This document shows, piece by piece, positions 37,401 through 46,400 of a stretch of DNA of 64,000 nt (positions within the stretch are counted from its first letter, which is position 1; each line of letters opens with the position of its first letter). Location: positions 38,613,187 through 38,677,186 of the forward strand of contig NC_088301.1 of assembly GCF_032854445.1 (NCBI RefSeq). The letters run 5' to 3'. Source of the stretch: Liolophura sinensis. Its lineage: Eukaryota > Mollusca > Polyplacophora > Chitonida > Chitonidae. The notes beneath the pieces were generated by a model. It saw only the letters and a program-made list of their open reading frames with translations. It made no database searches and had not been told where the DNA came from. Made by a program: the position numbers and the translations under genes.

Positions 37401-40210
37401 ATAATTTAAATAGCCCAACAGTTCCAAGAGTTCACGCTTCGTACAGTTACGCTTATTAATGAGAGATCAATACGATTTTTTCCTTCGGGAGTCTGGCTTC
37501 AAATTTCTCCGAGTCCAAAATAATCCCCAAGTATTCGATCACTGTGCTGGGTCCACTAGTTTTGCTAGGAGACAATGGGATATTTAACAACTGAGAAATA
37601 TGTAAAATTTAGTTTATAGACTCCTTTGCATTATGCACAGGTTTGTCCAAACTAAGGAAACCATCCAGCAAGTGTAGGAAATATTTGACACCACAGTTAT
37701 GTGTTGCTATCCAACAAATCACACAAGCTAATGTATCAAACAAAACACTGGAACTGGTATTTTGCGGAAGGGGCCATCACAAAGCCATTATCTAACTCGT
37801 ACTATAAACGGCTGTTAACCGCTTCAGGGTCGGATCTAGCCGACAGCAGCTTGTTGCAGATTTTGGACGACACAATGTTGAAAATAGGCACCTTGGTGTC
37901 AAAACCATGCTGCACAGTAGACAGTTACATAACTCAGAATGAGGACAATCTTCCAATTCTAAAGATAAATTTGTAACATTTATTGGTCATCTCTTCTCTT
38001 GGAAATTCACATCATAAGCTAGTCATGGCTTCTTACCAGACAGCCTCACCCTGCTGGATTGGTTCGGACACTTGGTAACAGGGTGATCTCCCTTGCAAAT
38101 ATGGAAAAACTGACACCAAGAGCGCGAGCACTCGCGATGGTTAAAAGAATTGCAGATTTCTTTCCCTTGGTGGAAAAGACGATTTAAATATGTGGAAACT
38201 GCACCACTGAATAATCGCTTTGGACCGACTTCATACGGACAGGACTTTATTGAATGAACCACACTCGAGCAGATCTTGCAGGTTTCTATTTTTTGACCCG
38301 CAAACAATGTAGTGAAAAGTTTATTATCTCTTAAAACCAATCGATCAGAATGTTGTGTATTTAAACAGACATACGATTCATGCAAGACACATGTGCTTTC
38401 CGCCATCGCCACTCAAAAGACATGCGCATCCGCCTTTCGGATATGTATATAAAGGGGCCAGAACTCTAGAGCAATGTGCATTTATCTTGGTTTGTAAACC
38501 TCGATCAGTATAACACTGACCATCAAAACACTAACACTCATTGATCTGTTACAACCCGGTTAATATCAAGATACCTACCTAATTTAAGATAATGTTCGTT
38601 AAAATGCTCTTAATCTCTGTCCAGTTTCCCACTACCATAATGTTATGTACAAATCCATTTCCTTTTATTTTATCACATAATGAAGTTTAATTGAGGATGG
38701 ATAGCCTACTGAAGAATATTTAACTGAAGAATAAGATAACGACAAACTATATAGGGTATGAGGCCGACCGGAGAGAATCCTGTTATCCTGACAGAAAGCT
38801 GCAGTCGAACCGTCGAGTTGGTTAAGTGCTATCAACTCCAGATAACTATATTTTTGCAAATAAACCCTACAATGCTTGTTACGCTTTACTGTGTTCTAGG
38901 TGGATATATAGGGTACCAAAAAGGAAACGTATATGTGAGTATTCACATGCACAGGTACGTTAATTATCTTAAAACGCTTTAATTGTTCAGATAAGTTAAA
39001 TAAGGAGATATTAAGAATTTCAGGAATCACAGAATAAGCAACAGAAGATCATTCAGAGATGACATCTGATCACAAGTGGACCTTATCTCCGCATCTCCAA
39101 TCACAGCCATGTGTCACCTTTGTGTTTCTTTTTTGGGAGGGTACATTGATGGATGTACTCCTCCATTTCTCAAACTAATGTCCAATTAAATGATTGCTTT
39201 ACCGATTGACTGATTAATAAGTTGATTGATTAGTTTGTTGATTGACTTGTTGATTGTCAGTACAATAAGGTCGACATACCTCAGATCCACATGCAGGGGA
39301 GGGCACTCTGGTGAGTTTGTTCGTGGTAATTCTTATGGTGAATGGATCGGCATCAGTCCCGTCCCCAGTAACCTCCTGTGTGGGGTTAATAGGTGGGAAA
39401 GGTATGAAGGGTGTGGCATCACAGGCTAGTTTCATGGAAGCCCCAGAGGACAAGTCCACACCAAACATCTGGTTCATATCGCCTGCGTTTTTCCTAACGT
39501 ACACATCCAACAACCAGTCGTTTGTTCCGGTCACATCGGTACAGAAATAGTACACTACAAACATATAGGCATTGATAAAATATCAACATGTATAATCTGG
39601 TTACAGAGAATAAAATCAGTTGACATGTTTACTACCGAATATCAACACATAAAATCTGGTTATAGAGATTAAAATCAGTTTACATAAGAACTACCAGATA
39701 TAATCTGGTTATAAAGAATTTTTCGAAGTTCATTTAAGTCATGATTTCAGGCACTAGAAACAAGGCCTATGACTTAATTATTCAGGATGGAAAACGTTGG
39801 TGGCATGTAAGTTATCCCTGGCTTAGTCCTGTTAAATCCAAAATTATGGCAACAACACGCGTATCCTGTAAACTTAAACAGTACGGTACTTTCAATTTTC
39901 ATACAAACAATGCCGTGGGTGCTTACGATTTGGGTCCTGGGAACTGACAAACTGAAAGAAAAACACAAGTTCGTGATTAGTTGATTTTATAAATAGTGTG
40001 AAAAAGCAGAATTAATTTTTCTAAAGCTCATTATTGACTCGTAAACAGAATACATACATTTTTACTAGAATTACTATATAGAACTAGATCAACAAAGCGA
40101 AAATATGATAAATATATAATAAGAGCTACTTTATCATAACCTACCGTAAGAAACAAGGGCGTAACAAACAGGAAGACTAAAATAATGGGAATGGTTGTTT
40201 TCTGCGTCAT
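31260..40210 (-). CDS. ZP-domain membrane protein, gene A (9 exons, 394 aa)
   Basis: I assembled this gene by splice-site and phase reading. Exons (minus): 40210-40145, 39951-39927, 39554-39280, 35208-35057, 34779-34640, 33553-33454, 32841-32676, 32029-31921, 31411-31260; the sum is 1185 nt, 395 codons with the stop. All introns are GT-AG. Order: signal peptide (exon 1), 8-residue microexon, ZP-N (cysteines in FYFCTD-like, LACDA, PACG, LTCDY contexts), linker plus ZP-C start (DLGDPLVLQV), CxxC exon, ZP-C end (YIYFNCAQDYC), furin-type RKRR, single TM helix and a short basic tail. The ZP module polymerises extracellular proteins in known families; this product is predicted to be a secreted or cell-surface matrix protein. 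Sequons NVT and NAT are present. Intron 3 (about 4.07 kb) holds a decayed DIRS-like element in the same orientation. An acceptor-like TTTATTTCAG lies just upstream of the ATG, so a 5' UTR intron is likely. Function beyond the ZP family is unknown. Confidence 0.86.
31921..32029 (-). CDS. ZP gene A exon 8, furin-type site
   Basis: It is 109 nt, phase 0 to 1, the same length as exon 8 of gene C. It starts RCSNLNGRKRR, giving the last ZP cysteine followed by the consensus cleavage site RKRR, then a sequon NAT. Acceptor TTTTTAAAG, donor GTATGA. Confidence 0.8.
32250..32313. repeat. 32-bp tandem duplication
   Basis: Two units beginning GTTCAGGCTACA and ending ATATATGGAAAG stand side by side in the intron between exons 7 and 8 of gene A. 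Confidence 0.8.
32676..32841 (-). CDS. ZP gene A exon 7, ZP-C end
   Basis: It is 166 nt, phase 2 to 0: begins with the NG-C-P-V junction typical of ZP-C and ends with YIYFNCAQDYC and KKCKD, the family's YLHC-x-x-x-x-C-like ending. Confidence 0.87.
33454..33553 (-). CDS. ZP gene A exon 6, CxxC ZP-C exon
   Basis: It is 100 nt, phase 1 to 2: TGISPHSCKICDTKDC pattern. It matches exon 6 of B (SPYNCRVC) and C (YGYNCKAC). Acceptor CTATTTCAG, donor GTAAGA. Confidence 0.85.
34640..34779 (-). CDS. ZP gene A exon 5, ZP-C start
   Basis: It is 140 nt, phase 2 to 1, no cysteine. The stretch DLGDPLVLQV corresponds to the G-D-x-L/V-x-L beta strand typical of ZP-C. Donor GTAAGT. Confidence 0.85.
35057..35208 (-). 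CDS. ZP gene A exon 4, ZP-N end
   Basis: It is 152 nt, phase 0 to 2, starting VSNPATVRVNF and containing ALTCDYSN, the fourth ZP-N cysteine in its usual hydrophobic-x-C-x-aromatic context. Acceptor CTCACCTCAG, donor GTATGT. Confidence 0.85.
35681..35810. repeat. 45-bp tandem repeat, three units
   Basis: Units at 35681-35724, 35725-35769 and 35770-35810 share AAGCTCT, AGAGCTC and TAGCCCAGCGA blocks. It lies just past the 3' end of the DIRS-like recombinase and could be part of that element's terminus. Confidence 0.7.
35942..36832 (-). pseudogene. DIRS/Ngaro tyrosine recombinase (damaged C-terminus)
   Basis: This 296-codon open frame starts within the RNase H end in another frame. It reads a phage-integrase-like fold: HLAGVRFFYMRAG, LFGFLRCGEF (first catalytic arginine box), then GHSFRI with the HxxR box. 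After this the usual (H/W) position and spacing to the terminal tyrosine are disturbed (TLGYLVYYAKYC). The frame is long but the active site looks incomplete. Confidence 0.72.
36835..37299 (-). pseudogene. DIRS-like RNase H remnant
   Basis: The frame shows STDASSKK, then after a one-base shift HKELFPVVAAAVLWGD, an in-frame TGA, CDNETTVGVINKGRS and SNIADSLSRF. These are the D, E, D and D/N blocks of the RNase H that ends the pol gene of DIRS-type elements. At least one frameshift and one stop break it. Confidence 0.66.
37430..37980 (-). pseudogene. DIRS-like reverse transcriptase remnant
   Basis: The minus-strand reading is broken by stops. It shows ELDNGFVMAPSAKYQF-type palm-start residues and, further on, HLLDGFLSLDKP, where the catalytic aspartate pair of the RT motif is changed to D-G, and then a thumb-like EYLGIILDSEKFEARLP segment. 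Too short and damaged for a working enzyme. Confidence 0.6.
38023..38412 (-). pseudogene. DIRS-like gag fragment with zinc-finger cluster
   Basis: A 129-residue frame ends with cysteine and histidine residues in the order CNSFNHRECSRSWCQFFHIC then HPVTKC, a cluster usual at the C-terminal end of the first ORF of DIRS/Ngaro elements. The upstream part also has a CKIC pair. It stands directly 5' of the polymerase remains on the same strand. Confidence 0.62.
39280..39554 (-). CDS. ZP gene A exon 3, ZP-N first part
   Basis: It is 275 nt, phase 1 to 0, and carries three cysteines (YYFCTD, LACDA, PACGSE) that align with the C1, C2 and C3 contexts of genes B and C. It is 30 nt longer than the 245-nt exon 3 of both paralogues. 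Confidence 0.85.
39580..39720. repeat. 59-bp tandem repeat in intron 2 of ZP gene A
   Basis: Two full units (39580-39638 and 39639-39697) and a partial third share ATATCAACA, ATCTGGTTA and AAAATCAGTT blocks. Confidence 0.82.
39927..39951 (-). CDS. ZP gene A exon 2, 25-nt microexon
   Basis: The acceptor TTCTTTCAG and donor GTAAGC bracket 25 nt (FVSSQDPN plus one base). Phase 0 to 1 matches exon 2 of B and C. The call rests on phase fit and splice sites because the peptide itself is not conserved. Confidence 0.7.
40145..40210 (-). CDS. ZP gene A exon 1, signal peptide
   Basis: It encodes 22 residues beginning MTQKTTIPIILVFLFV, a short polar start then a hydrophobic core. Donor GTAGGT, phase 0. 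This is the same position and role as exon 1 of genes B and C. Confidence 0.82.
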
Positions 40211-42111
40211 TTTAACTCTGAAATAAACAGCACAAAATTTATAAGCAACATGATATGTCAGCGTAGATATAACAAACCCTTTATCACGATGTAGCACTGA
40301 CAGTAGGTATATATGCATTATTTTAAGCACATAACGGATATGATTAAAATGCAGTGTATAAACTGAAAGAAATAAACATGCGACACGAGGGAAATCAAAA
40401 ACAGAAAGCAGACATATCCTGATTTTGTTAAAATTACAATATTTGTTTATCCGTCCTTGTGTACTTGTAATTTCTTCTGTCAGATAAATTGAAACCTTGT
40501 CACAATTACAGAGGATTACATTTCTGTAGCTTTCTCAAAAATCGGTTGGTTGGCATGGCAACCCGTGTGCTAGAGGATACTCGTTGCCTTGGTGCTTAAC
40601 GTTAAGAGTTATCCCCCTTTTACTGTATAGTTCATCCAACTTTTCACACAACCAGCCATTAATATCTATCCGGTGTTACTTCGCGATCTGGTGGATCGTT
40701 TAGGGATGGAACCGTTCAAAAAATTTTAAAGAGATCCAGTGGTTTTAGCGGAACTGATGAAAATGCAATAATTTAAACACGTCTGTTTGCCAGTCCTGTA
40801 GTATTTAAATTGGAATTATCCATTAAGCGTAACTGTTATGTAGCGCACTAAGTTGGGCTAGGCTATTAAATACAAGTAGGCCTTACGGATATATATGGAA
40901 GCACTTGCAGTTCGGTAAATTCGGAAAATAATAATAATAACCTTTGAACTGTTAAACTTACTCACCTTTACGTACACCCATATAGAACCAGCTAATATGT
41001 GCAAAAATAGTTGCAATTCTGATTGTCCACCGAGTCCCCCTTCTGTTTACGATCAACAGGACTGGATCCATTGGGTGGTTAGCAGACCAGAACAACCTTT
41101 CGCCACTATAGTTTAACCGCCCAAAGGGCATAACATTTGTCTATGGGTGGTTGGATAAGCTAAATGTATAGCTTCTAGGGATTTAGCGCTGTCCGGGTTG
41201 TGGGTATTACCCCTGCATGTCCACTTAAAATGACTCACAGTTGTAGGCGTGTAAGCACTAGCTGGTCGATGAACCATCTTCCCACAATGTTTTTAAACCC
41301 AACTAAGAAATGAAATAACCAAGGGTTCTCAAAATATTTTGATGATAGTTGCGATACGTATAAGCAGATTGGTTATTGTACATATAAAAGCTGAAAACTT
41401 ATCAGAAAAATATTTTTCAACCCAAAACCTATTACGTGCCCATTTTCACAAAATGATTTGTATTGGTAACTTTTCATAAATCATTTTGCCTGACTCAGGA
41501 CTAACACTTTATGTTTGTGAGACGAGACGGAATGTTATGTGGGTGGATTTAGTCCTACCAGAAATAAGAAATGGAATAACCAGGGTTTTTTCAAATAGCA
41601 CATTTAAACGGTAAACGGTAGCTCTAAGTATAAGCATATTTGTGACGTTTGTATTAACCAATCACGATATGCTGAAATGTTATCACAAAACCTGTTCCTG
41701 TCTCAGGGAATATTTACTTTATAAATCTGTTCTTATTTTCAGAACTGAAATGCCAACCAGTGCAACCTATAATAACCAACAATGCGTGAAGAAAAGGTGA
41801 AAGTGAATATTTAGATATAGCTTTTAGTAGCTAGTTCCTCTTTCGCCCTAAAAGGGCACACCCTGAGCTGTGCTGAGCAATATATATTTATCATGACGAC
41901 CCACCGATTTCACAGAATAGCTATTATAGGTTCCAAGAACAAAATTTTATCTCTCTTCACGATTTAATTAAACATTTCGTTGCAATACCATTACAAGCTT
42001 GTGAAGAACTATTTATTCTAAAGGATATCTTATTGAGCCAAGCTGTCATGACCTCACTATTTATGTTGTCCATGTACGCATACAGTAGCTTTACTTTCTA
42101 AGATTTCCATT

Positions 42112-42474
42112 TCAGTAGGTTAAAAAGAGTAAATTTTCATTGAGGGCCTCACGTGATGAGTATTTCGACCGTACCTGAAAAGGGGAACACGTAAAGATTT
42201 GATTGGTTGGATTTGCTGAAAGCCTAAATGAATGACAGGTGTCTGTCTCTTTGATGTATTCAGAGTTTGGGTTCGTCAGTTTGGAGGAACAATTCATGCA
42301 TGGCGGGTAAATCTCAGCGCTGGTCTCTATGATAACGTTTTCGACAAAATGGGCGAATGATTTTACCCAGTGAAAACAGTCTGTATAGATCACGGGTACG
42401 TTAAGCGTGGAGGGTAGGGGGACATATAGGCAGGACAAGAGTGCACTAACTAACAGATCTAGCAACTGAAATAA
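42112..42474 (-). CDS. Unidentified open frame between ZP genes A and B, possible exon
   Basis: On the minus strand an open frame follows a TTATTTCAG acceptor-like site near 42466 and reads LLDLLVSALLSCLYVPLP, a signal-like hydrophobic start without an ATG. Cysteines follow in YTDCF, PPCMNC, DTCHS and IFTCSPF, and a CAG|GTACGG donor-like site comes just after. Composition looks more protein-like than neighbouring frames, but I recognise no domain and it does not align to exons of A, B or C. It may be a 5' exon of a minus-strand gene or chance. Confidence 0.25.
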   Translation of the reverse strand, partial: LFQLLDLLVSALLSCLYVPLPSTLNVPVIYTDCFHWVKSFAHFVENVIIETSAEIYPPCMNCSSKLTNPNSEYIKETDTCHSFRLSANPTNQIFTCSPFQVRSKYSSREALNENLLFLTY

Positions 42475-43401
42475 CTGGACTCAGGTAAGAACAGTTTTCT
42501 ACTGTTTCTACCTTATTCGTAATCGTTTTTTTATTTGGAAATGGAAATAGCCTGTGTTGGCTACTTTATAATAATCACAAATACTTTCGCGTTGAAATAC
42601 ATGTAAGTAAATCTACCATAGTATGAGTGTGGCTGTTGATTAGGAAAGAGTATACACTTGACAGAAAATAGGAGGATTATAAATACCCTTCTCAACCCTC
42701 CCTAAACACACTTTCTTTTCCATGCACCCAGGAATACTGACCCAACTCTTTTGACATGTCTGTTTCACCTGTGCTAAAACAGTCGTCTTTAACAAGTGAA
42801 CCGTGACGTCATGACCTGACCATTCGACCTCGATTACTTATACAAAGTTTTAACACTAGAGTAAGTGTATTCACTGTCTTCTAAATACTGATTTAAATAC
42901 TGAAGTCTCCAAGTGTGTTGGCTACATCGGTCCTGAGGTAAAGTTTTGTCATTTCTAAATTCTAAATATTATTCTCATATATGTATGTAGGCCTAGGCCT
43001 ATATAGTTTGACGTAATGGATTAAATGGATCAATGGAACTTGTTTCGTGATACTTATTACAGTGACAACATTTAAAATGTGTATGAAATAAAACTGGACA
43101 TATCCTGGACACGGTTGTTTGACTAGCATTTATTCAATATCACTATTCTGATGGAGCCCACTGAATTGATGTCTGTTAAAATGCGTGTTTGTGGTGGTAA
43201 TCATGTTTGTATTCATCATTCTCGTTTTCATCTTCTCTCTAACCTTGTCATCACGGGTATCAAAATGTCCCATGTAACACTGGCAATATATATTATCTGG
43301 TCAGCAGACCATAAATATTTCCTCGCCACGATATAAAAATAAAAAGAATCTTACACCATATAACTATTTGTTTCAGTTCCTGCCCACCTTTTCAGTTCAA
43401 G

Positions 43402-43443
43402 ATGGTGGTATTTGGGGCTATCTTGATTCTCGGTTTGATTCAG
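43402..43443 (+). CDS. ZP gene B exon 1, signal peptide
   Basis: It is 42 nt, MVVFGAILILGLIQ, donor GTAAGT, phase 0; identical length to gene C exon 1. Confidence 0.82.
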
Positions 43444-46400
43444 GTAAGTTCAGGAAAATGTTCAGTGAAAGTTGGAAATGTTAGAAGAATAACATATCAT
43501 AATGATTTTTTATTATACAATCTATTTTTCTGTTCATGATAAATTATACGGTAGTTTGCTTTTTGTTAATATTGAGTACGGCGTTAAACAGTAAATCAAC
43601 TAGTCTCTGTGTTAAATTTCGTCTTTTGAATTCCAGGGTTATCTTTCACAAGACGTTAACCAATTTGACTGTGAGTATGAACTTTGCAATGAAAGATCAA
43701 ACTGTTTTGAGGAATATGGTAATGCCCCGGGGAACATCAAAGAGACAGACTGGTGGAGAGCTCACTGTCGTTACATTGATTAACTTTTGGTTTCACTATC
43801 TGCTCATTCATAGTACAAATATAGCAGCCATAATACAACTGATCATAATCTACTGCTAGATATTCTGTTCCAGTGAGTGTGGCAAATGAATTGATATATG
43901 ACAAGTTTATCAAAAGTAGCTGAATGTCGTAACCAAAAAAATCCACATAGATCTGTTACTCAACCCACGAAATATTCACAAATTAATAATGACCAGCTAC
44001 TCACATACCTGGCAATTTATTTTTTGTCGAATCACTGCATTTCTTTACAGTTTTCTACACTTGCCATATACTGGCGGATTCCAATTGGCGGCTAACCGCA
44101 TCCATCAACACCTACGGCAACATTGTGGATAGAATTTTCGCTTTGGATGTCGACACTGGTAGTGAAATATCTTCATGCAGCACCGACGGTGGGGGACCAT
44201 TTATTACTACACAAGGCAATTTTTCCACTTTCTCTATAGACATTGACTCTAACACGGGTGTTCCCACTCCTGAGTGTGGTGTACAGCAATCACCTGTAAG
44301 TATTCTACAATATCTGCAAACATATTCTGAGACTTTACCGTACACCTTTATGTTAAAGAAATAAACATTGTAACTACATGATAAACCTATAGCATAGTAG
44401 AGATCTATAGGATGACAGTAGCCCTGTACAGCTTTACAGAGATAAATTTCACAACGTTAAATGTAGCTTAAATTTTACAGACGTCAGAGTCTTACTTGTT
44501 TAAGTATATAAATGCCCACCGCAATGCGTTGAGATTTACGTCATACTTAACACCCTTTCAGTGTTATGACGACGAGTCATTATGTGTGTGTACACAAAGT
44601 GTTGTCGTCAACTGACATTGGGCCAACCTGTCCTGTTTCATCACGATAACTTCTCAGTGCTGAGCGCCAAGCTAGACATCAGCAAGTACAAACAGTCTTT
44701 GGTATGACCCGACCGTAGTCAATTTGGACCAACAGAACTTTCATGCATCGTGTTCTTTTGCTTGACATAGTTAATAAAAGTTGGAATTTGGTCATTCATG
44801 TATGCACGACATATTCTTTCGTGACTCAGCTGTCATCCCATTTAATACATATTTCCTCAGAATGGCTCGCTTTCAGACGGTCAGTACAGATGGAAGTTTG
44901 AAGTGACCACGGATTACTTACACTCATCCGTAAGACTGGCCTACGAGAAAAAGTACAGCATCTTCTGCGATTTTAATAATCCTGACATGACACAGAGTGA
45001 AGTTATTCTTGCTGAGTTTAACATAACCAAGTAAGTTTAACATATGGATCAAACCCAGAGCCTAATCACGCCGGAGATTTATTATTAATTCTCTAGATTA
45101 GTTAATATCCCTTAATATGTTTAGTTGGAAGATTCCCATTCTTACGATGAGTGAAGCTTAGGCAACATATCTGAATTATGGTCTTGAGTGCCATTTCAAG
45201 AGCTTTTCATGGAGAACGGTTCATTTCATATGCATACTCACCTCACTTGTGATATCTTAAAGCATTGCTCATTTCCCACCAGGAGATTTTTTTTAACTGA
45301 TATTGGTATGTATGTACACATTCTATATTATTTTTCAATCCCTGATGGAAAAATAGTGTACGTTGCTACTTTTTTTTCATATTAACAGTTATAAAACCCT
45401 AACACTTCAGACCATTTGCCAGCTATCAGATTGTCGTTACTGCACTGGTTTTAATCTCTATGCCGTAAGTCTTTTATTATATTCACACGTCTTGCTTCTT
45501 ATCCAGGGAGACACCACCTCCCGTTGTAACGATTCAGGATCCTGGTCGACTGACAGTCGTGCTCCATGACAACTTATCACCAGTAACGGTAATCACAACC
45601 AACGACATGATGAGACTGAGGGCGGATTTGAATCCTAACATCGCTCAGGGGCGTGAGTTCCTATTTGGCACATTTGCACGCGTAAACATCCCAGAATCGC
45701 TTCATATCAGTTTCAGTTCCTGAACAAAGTCGTAGCTGGATCAATATGGAGGAAATACCAAGCTGAACGACGTCCATTTCATTTCCACGTGGACCACCAG
45801 ACTCAAATGTCTTATAGCAGCGAGGCTTGCAGAAAAAAACCTATATTTTCAGGATAATCGAGTTGCCTGTGATGTAGCCGGTAAATTTACATCTAAAAGC
45901 AGTAAGAAACTAGTCTTTATATACCTCTATATTTTATGAAATAACACTTATAAAATATATGTAGGCCATATTCATGATTTATATATATATATTTTTTTTT
46001 TACCTCTAGGCAATCCCCCATACACGGGAATATCACCTTACAACTGTAGAGTTTGTACCTCAACATCATGCACAACAGCTATACAACTTACGGATCAAAA
46101 CGGGTGTGTACATTTCTGATCTGATAAAACTGGAAACAGAAATTTCGAATGAAGCCTCTTTTTCCTGTTGTAAGTGAAGACAGTAAGTTCATTGAGTCAT
46201 TTACCATGGATAAAGAATAATGATGATTTATTGCAGATGCGTGCTTAAGGTAGGCGGTGTCGATGCCTTTGCGGGAGAACCATTTACGTCAAGCCTATCT
46301 AATAATGCGGATGGAGGGCTACTGTACACCGGTGCTTTCAGTCCCTTTACATTCAGCACCTCGCTTAATTCAGATGTCAGCGACGTCGTCTTTACCTGCT

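Larger units (their letters stand above)
35680..38412 (-). mobile_element. Decayed DIRS/Ngaro-type YR retrotransposon inside intron 3 of ZP gene A
   Basis: Reading the minus strand, a gag-like frame with a zinc-finger cluster is followed by reverse transcriptase and RNase H fragments and then a tyrosine recombinase, the order of DIRS-like YR retrotransposons. The frames are broken by stops and shifts, so the copy is dead. No target duplication or terminal inverted repeats were found; a 45-bp tandem repeat at 35681-35810, just beyond the recombinase end, may belong to its 3' terminus. The element is transcribed in the same direction as gene A. Outer limits are approximate. Confidence 0.75.

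Noticed and set aside
37701-37976. 91-codon plus frame
   Set aside because: Antisense shadow of the DIRS-like reverse transcriptase remnant.
44112-44345. 77-codon minus frame
   Set aside because: Antisense shadow of ZP gene B exon 3.
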